Shown piece by piece: positions 6,126-9,118 of a DNA stretch of 9,118 bases. The translations under genes and the position numbers were made by a program. The stretch is from Nitrososphaeraceae archaeon (lineage in GTDB: Archaea; Thermoproteota; Nitrososphaeria; Nitrososphaerales; Nitrosopumilaceae), in assembly GCA_025922755.1 (NCBI GenBank), contig JAICHE010000032.1:1-9118 (forward strand), given 5' to 3'. The stretch's first letter is position 1. Each line of letters starts with the position of its first letter. The notes beneath the pieces are model-generated. The model was not told the DNA's origin and ran no database searches. It saw only the letters and a list, made by a program, of their open reading frames with translations.

Positions 6126-6788
6126 ATGACTTATACATACAAACAAGATTTTATCCCTCAAAACAAAGTTGAGATAAATCTTCCAACTACAGCCGTGTTC
6201 ATCACTGATCCTCAAAACGATTTCTTATCTGAAGGTGGAGCTGCATGGGCACTTGTTGGGGAAAACGTTGAAAAAGACAAAGTAGTAGATCATCAAGTTG
6301 CACTAAAAGAGATTGCAAAAAAGGTGGGAATACCTGTTTTTTATTCGCCTCACACCTATACAGATAAGGAATATGCAAATTGGAAAGTTCTCAGTCCGAT
6401 TGATAAGATAATGTTCTCAATCGACATGTTCCATGAAGGTAAATGGGGTCACGAATTTCATCCAAAAATGACTCCAGATGAGAACACTCACGTATTGAAT
6501 CCCCACAAGGGTTTGAGTAATTTTCAATCAGGGGATGCCGTGCTACAGCTACGACAGCATAACATCAAGACAATAATCTTGGCCGGAATGTCTGCAAACC
6601 TATGCTTGGAGGCACATCTTCGAGATGCTGTTGAAAATGGATTTGAGGTTGTTGTGGTTTCTGATGCGACAGCTGGTGGCGGTCCTTTCTCAAAAGATGC
6701 TGCACTGACAAACTTTGAGTTTATTGCAAGCGAAGTCACAACTACAGATGACATAGTAAATAGGCTTAAACAAGCTGCACGAAACTAA
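6126..6788 (+). CDS. Isochorismatase-family cysteine hydrolase
   Basis: This 220-residue cytoplasmic enzyme is full length for the isochorismatase-like alpha/beta hydrolase superfamily. The catalytic triad is visible: D28 in FITDPQNDF, K128 in NPHKGLSNF, and nucleophile C160 in GMSANLCLEAHLRDA. After it comes the usual strand VVVVSDATAGGG (175-186). The family cleaves C-N or C-O bonds in small molecules, for example nicotinamide, N-carbamoyl compounds, ureidoacrylate or isochorismate. The substrate cannot be read from the sequence, and no siderophore or NAD genes are adjacent. The position commonly occupied by Thr four residues after the cysteine is His164, which may mark a subfamily. It appears to be a single-gene unit, with a TATA-like box before it and a T-rich terminator after it. 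Confidence 0.9.
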   Translation: MTYTYKQDFIPQNKVEINLPTTAVFITDPQNDFLSEGGAAWALVGENVEKDKVVDHQVALKEIAKKVGIPVFYSPHTYTDKEYANWKVLSPIDKIMFSIDMFHEGKWGHEFHPKMTPDENTHVLNPHKGLSNFQSGDAVLQLRQHNIKTIILAGMSANLCLEAHLRDAVENGFEVVVVSDATAGGGPFSKDAALTNFEFIASEVTTTDDIVNRLKQAARN

Positions 6789-6789
6789 C

Positions 6790-6804
6790 TTTCTTTTTTT
6801 CTTT
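6790..6804 (+). terminator. T-rich terminator of the cysteine hydrolase gene
   Basis: TTTCTTTTTTTCTTT begins two bases after the stop codon, a strong archaeal oligo-T terminator. A 6-bp hairpin (TTGATT 6814-6819 with AATCAA 6825-6830, T-only loop) follows and may act as back-up. Confidence 0.6.
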
Positions 6805-6841
6805 AGAAAACACTTGATTTTTTTAATCAAAAATCAACAAA

Positions 6842-6861
6842 CTAGCTAGCTTTTAGCTAAA
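6842..6861. promoter_or_regulatory. Tandem palindromes, possible operator
   Basis: Two perfect palindromes, CTAGCTAG (6842-6849) and TTTAGCTAAA (6852-6861), share the core TAGCTA, repeated with an 11-bp offset of about one helical turn. They end about 5 bp before the TATA box at 6867-6876, where an archaeal regulator could activate or block TBP/TFB binding. Function is inferred from symmetry and position only. Confidence 0.3.
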
Positions 6862-6866
6862 GGACC

Positions 6867-6876
6867 ATAATAAATA
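6867..6876 (+). promoter_or_regulatory. TATA box setting the start at 6898
   Basis: ATAATAAATA is centred about 26 bp before ATG 6898 but only about 11 bp before ATG 6883. The spacing therefore favours the second ATG as the true, leaderless start. Confidence 0.5.
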
Positions 6877-6897
6877 GAAAAAATGCAATACATATGC

Positions 6898-7227
6898 ATG
6901 GTAAAACAGATTAGTCTTAATGGATGGCAGATTCAGCAGTTAACTGATTTGCTAAAAAAGGGCTCAGATATTGTTGCACGAACCAACAAACCAATAGTCC
7001 TGTACAGACAAACCTTGGAAGAGGAAGATGATGCATACGAGGAGATTGTATGTACATTAACAAAAGACTATGTTGTAGAACAGCTAGTTACATCAGGCGG
7101 GGTACTAGTTCCTAGTTTTCACCAACAGTTTGTTTTCCCAATTGAAGATTATCCTCAAGAGTTGATTAGAAAAAGCAGAGATCGCTTTATGGAAATAATT
7201 GATTTGCTTGAAGAGCAGACAAGATAA
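6898..7227 (+). CDS. Uncharacterised 109-residue protein
   Basis: I do not recognise this protein. An in-frame ATG at 6883 would add MQYIC, but TATA-box spacing favours ATG 6898 (MVKQISLNGWQ). It is soluble and acidic, with no signal peptide or transmembrane helix. Predicted parts are an N-terminal helix (about 10-22), a strand containing KPIVLYRQTL (31-40), an acidic EEEDDAYEE turn (41-49), two strands to about residue 80, and a C-terminal charged helix (85-108). Codon use matches its neighbours, and it has its own promoter and a possible operator. It lies 39 bp before sucC, but sucC has its own TATA box, so a functional link is not implied. It is probably a lineage-specific protein. Confidence 0.8.
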   Translation: MVKQISLNGWQIQQLTDLLKKGSDIVARTNKPIVLYRQTLEEEDDAYEEIVCTLTKDYVVEQLVTSGGVLVPSFHQQFVFPIEDYPQELIRKSRDRFMEIIDLLEEQTR

Positions 7228-7234
7228 CTCATAA

Positions 7235-7242
7235 TTAATAAA
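7235..7242 (+). promoter_or_regulatory. TATA box of the sucCD operon
   Basis: TTAATAAA is centred about 28 bp before the sucC ATG at 7267, inside the 39-bp gap after the preceding gene. It predicts a leaderless sucCD transcript. Confidence 0.5.
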
Positions 7243-7266
7243 GACCGTAATTTTCAGGGATTTTGC

Positions 7267-8373
7267 ATGCGATTATTAGAGTTTCAAGCAAAGGAATTAT
7301 TTCGAGAATTCGGCATTCCATTACTTCCTTCAAAATCCTCAACTACGATAGAGGAAGGAAGAATTCACGCCAAAGAGTTAGGATATCCATTTGTAATTAA
7401 AATCCAGGTTCCAGTTGGTGGCCGTGGAAAGGCAGGAGGAATCCAAAAATGTCAAAATGATGATGAATTTGAGCTAAAATACCCACAGGTAATGGATTTG
7501 ACCATAAAAGGAGAGAAGGCAAGAGCAATTTTGCTCGAAAAAATGGCAGACATCAAAAAAGAGTTGTACCTTTCAATATTTCTCAATCGTTCAAAAAGAT
7601 GCTATACCATTATTGCATCGGCCGAAGGTGGCGTAGAAATTGAATCGGTAAAAAACCAAATCATAAAAGAAATTGGAATGGGAGATGTCTCAGACGAGGT
7701 TGCCCGAGAAGTAGCCAAAGAGATGGGTCTTGAAGGAAAGACAGCAGATGATTTGGTTGATGTGTTAAAAAAATTATCAAAATTAACAATAGAAAAAGAA
7801 GCAGAGCTGGTGGAAATTAATCCACTCGCAATAATGCAAGATGACTCTTTGATGGCCCTTGATGGTAAATTTGTAACTGATGATAACAGCAACTTCCGAC
7901 ATCCAGAGATGGACAAGTATCAAGAAAAATCAGAAATCGAGGAGAGAGCAGAAAAAAGCGGATTCTCATTAGTTGAGCTTGATGGAGACATTGCAGTAGT
8001 AGGAAACGGTGCAGGTCTTGTAATGTCTACACTAGATATGTTGTCAGACAATGGCGGAAAGCCAGCATGTTTTCTTGATGTTGGTGGTGGTGCAACAACA
8101 GAATCAGTGTATGAAGCACTAACTTTGATTAGCAAAATGAAAAGAGTAAAAAAAATTCTTGTAAACTTGTATGGTGGAATTGTAAAGACTACAGTGGTAG
8201 CTGAAGCATTCTTGAAAGCATATGATGATGGATTAATTGATTTGCCAGTGTTTTCCAGACTAAAGGGAACAGAGTCAGACAAGGCAAAAGAGATGCTCAA
8301 AGATTCAAGAACCAAAATTTATGATTCAGTGGAAGACGCAATTAATGCAGCAGTGATGGGGGATTCAAATTGA
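7267..8373 (+). CDS. sucC: Succinate--CoA ligase, beta subunit
   Basis: This is the nucleotide-binding subunit of succinyl-CoA synthetase, which interconverts succinyl-CoA and succinate with ATP or GTP formation. The 368 residues are a little shorter than typical bacterial SucC (about 388); the shortening falls around residues 130-145. The ATP-grasp region (about 1-225) contains QVPVGGRGKAGG (47-58), STEGG-like ASAEGGVEIE (117-126), the Mg-binding EINPL (183-187) and LDGK (198-201). The CoA-ligase domain contains GNGAGLVMSTLDML (246-259), FLDVGGGAT (269-277) and NLYGGIVKTT (300-309). In that last motif the usual R-C-D after GGI-V is K-T-T. The gene overlaps sucD by 4 bp. In ammonia oxidisers it would connect TCA-type reactions with succinyl-CoA from the 3-hydroxypropionate/4-hydroxybutyrate cycle. 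Nucleotide specificity is not read here. Confidence 0.93.
   Translation: MRLLEFQAKELFREFGIPLLPSKSSTTIEEGRIHAKELGYPFVIKIQVPVGGRGKAGGIQKCQNDDEFELKYPQVMDLTIKGEKARAILLEKMADIKKELYLSIFLNRSKRCYTIIASAEGGVEIESVKNQIIKEIGMGDVSDEVAREVAKEMGLEGKTADDLVDVLKKLSKLTIEKEAELVEINPLAIMQDDSLMALDGKFVTDDNSNFRHPEMDKYQEKSEIEERAEKSGFSLVELDGDIAVVGNGAGLVMSTLDMLSDNGGKPACFLDVGGGATTESVYEALTLISKMKRVKKILVNLYGGIVKTTVVAEAFLKAYDDGLIDLPVFSRLKGTESDKAKEMLKDSRTKIYDSVEDAINAAVMGDSN
8358..8362 (+). promoter_or_regulatory. G-rich ribosome binding site for sucD
   Basis: GGGGG lies seven bases before the TTG at 8370. It is the only plausible Shine-Dalgarno-like element that decides a start here, and it suits an internal operon gene translated from a leadered position. 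It is imperfect (GGGGG rather than GGAGG). Confidence 0.3.
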
Positions 8374-9118
8374 CTGAGATTTTTGATATTTTACAAGGCA
8401 ATCATGGAGATGCAGATTACAAGAAAAAAGGCGTAATTATTCAGGGAATTACTGGCGCATACGGCTCCCTTCATGCAAGAAACATGATGGCATACGGCAC
8501 CAATGTAGTTGCAGGCGTAACACCTGGAAAGGGAGGACAGAAGTTTGATGACAAGATACCAATTTACAATTCAGTAAAAGAAGCAGTTGATGCAACAGGT
8601 GCAAAAATATCAATCGTATATGTTCCTGCAAAATTCTTTTTGGGTGCTGCAAAAGATGCACTAGAAGCTGGAATCAAGCTACTAGTTGCAATTCCAGAGC
8701 ATGTCCCGGTTAGAGACACTTTACAAGTAATAGAACTTGCAAAACAAAAAGGAGCAATAATCATTGGTCCTAACACACCAGGAATCATGATTCCAGAGGT
8801 GATCAAAGTTGGAATTATGCCACCAATGCCATTCAAACTAGGAAAGATTGCAGTATTATCAAAAAGTGGAACCCTACTTTATGAGATTTCAGATGCACTA
8901 ACCAAAGCAGGATTTGGGCAATCAATCACAATTGGAATTGGTGGAGATCCAGTAAATGGAACAAGACTGGTTGATGCATTTGACATGGTAAAGGACATTC
9001 CAGATTTGGAAGGAATGGTAATAGTTGGAGAAATTGGTGGAGATTCAGAAGAAATATTGGCCCAGAGAATTATTGATAGTGGATTTAACAAGCCAACTGT
9101 AGCTTACATTGCAGGGCG
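8370..9118 (+). CDS. sucD: Succinate--CoA ligase, alpha subunit (partial, C-terminus missing)
   Basis: This is the CoA-binding, phosphohistidine-carrying partner of SucC. The 249 visible codons run off the right edge. The frame starts at TTG 8370, which overlaps the sucC stop (TTGA); no ATG or GTG lies near it in this frame, and the translation begins MTEIFDIL. The CoA-binding Rossmann domain shows GITGAYGSLHARN (26-38) and GVTPGKGG (49-56). Then come IPEHVPVRD (108-116), GPNTPGIMIP (133-142), SKSGTLLYE (164-172), GFGQSITIGIGGDP (181-194) and GEIGG (220-224) with the conserved active-site Glu221. The catalytic His, in a GHAGA-type loop soon after VAYIAG, lies beyond the window. The N-terminus is about ten residues longer than in E. 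coli SucD. The 4-bp overlap suggests translational coupling and equal production of the subunits. Confidence 0.93.
   Translation, partial: MTEIFDILQGNHGDADYKKKGVIIQGITGAYGSLHARNMMAYGTNVVAGVTPGKGGQKFDDKIPIYNSVKEAVDATGAKISIVYVPAKFFLGAAKDALEAGIKLLVAIPEHVPVRDTLQVIELAKQKGAIIIGPNTPGIMIPEVIKVGIMPPMPFKLGKIAVLSKSGTLLYEISDALTKAGFGQSITIGIGGDPVNGTRLVDAFDMVKDIPDLEGMVIVGEIGGDSEEILAQRIIDSGFNKPTVAYIAG

Noticed and set aside
6115..6129. Four-codon upstream frame (ATG AAT CAT CAA TGA) overlapping the start of the cysteine hydrolase
   Set aside because: The TATA-like box predicts transcription starting at about 6126, so this ATG is probably not in the mRNA.
7602..8315. Two minus-strand frames (7602-7916 and 7920-8315) opposite sucC
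   Set aside because: Ser/Ala-rich antisense shadows of a conserved gene. The frames opposite sucD (8449-8661, 8564-8836, 8879-9091) and the DPSL gene (4511-4816) are rejected for the same reason.

Overview
The window looks like chromosomal DNA of an ammonia-oxidising archaeon (Nitrososphaeria/Thaumarchaeota, most like Nitrosopumilales). The evidence is the low-GC, A/T-ending codon use, an archaeal/eukaryal-type isoleucyl-tRNA synthetase, an archaeal Dps-like (DPSL) ferritin, and small proteins of a type I associate with this group. Almost every gene has an A/T-rich TATA-like box centred about 24-32 bp before its start codon and no Shine-Dalgarno sequence, which suggests leaderless mRNAs. The lineage call is inferred from the proteins; no database search was possible.

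Layout. At the left edge a secreted zinc metalloprotease (HExxHxxGxxH) runs leftwards out of the window (1-689, minus). Divergent from it is ileS (832-4029, plus). The 200-bp gap after ileS holds an 8-bp hairpin and then a larger bulged inverted repeat (4096-4169). A good TATA box lies about 28 bp before that repeat, so it may be a small structured RNA gene. Next come a DPSL ferritin (4230-4811, plus) and, convergent to it, an uncharacterised small basic protein (about 4965-5240, minus). A DUF6659-like protein (5509-5904) follows, then a possible 51-residue membrane protein (5935-6090), a cysteine hydrolase of the isochorismatase family (6126-6788), an uncharacterised 109-residue protein (6898-7227), and sucC-sucD (7267 to the right edge). 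sucD is cut before its catalytic histidine.

The genes are mostly single transcription units with their own promoters and T-rich terminators. The exception is sucCD, which overlaps by 4 bp, uses a TTG start and is probably translationally coupled. They cover translation (ileS), iron/oxidative stress (DPSL), central carbon metabolism (succinyl-CoA synthetase) and cell-surface proteolysis. I see no mobile element, CRISPR array, tRNA or rRNA. No clear new multi-gene system is visible. The best candidate for something undescribed is the structured element between ileS and the DPSL gene.
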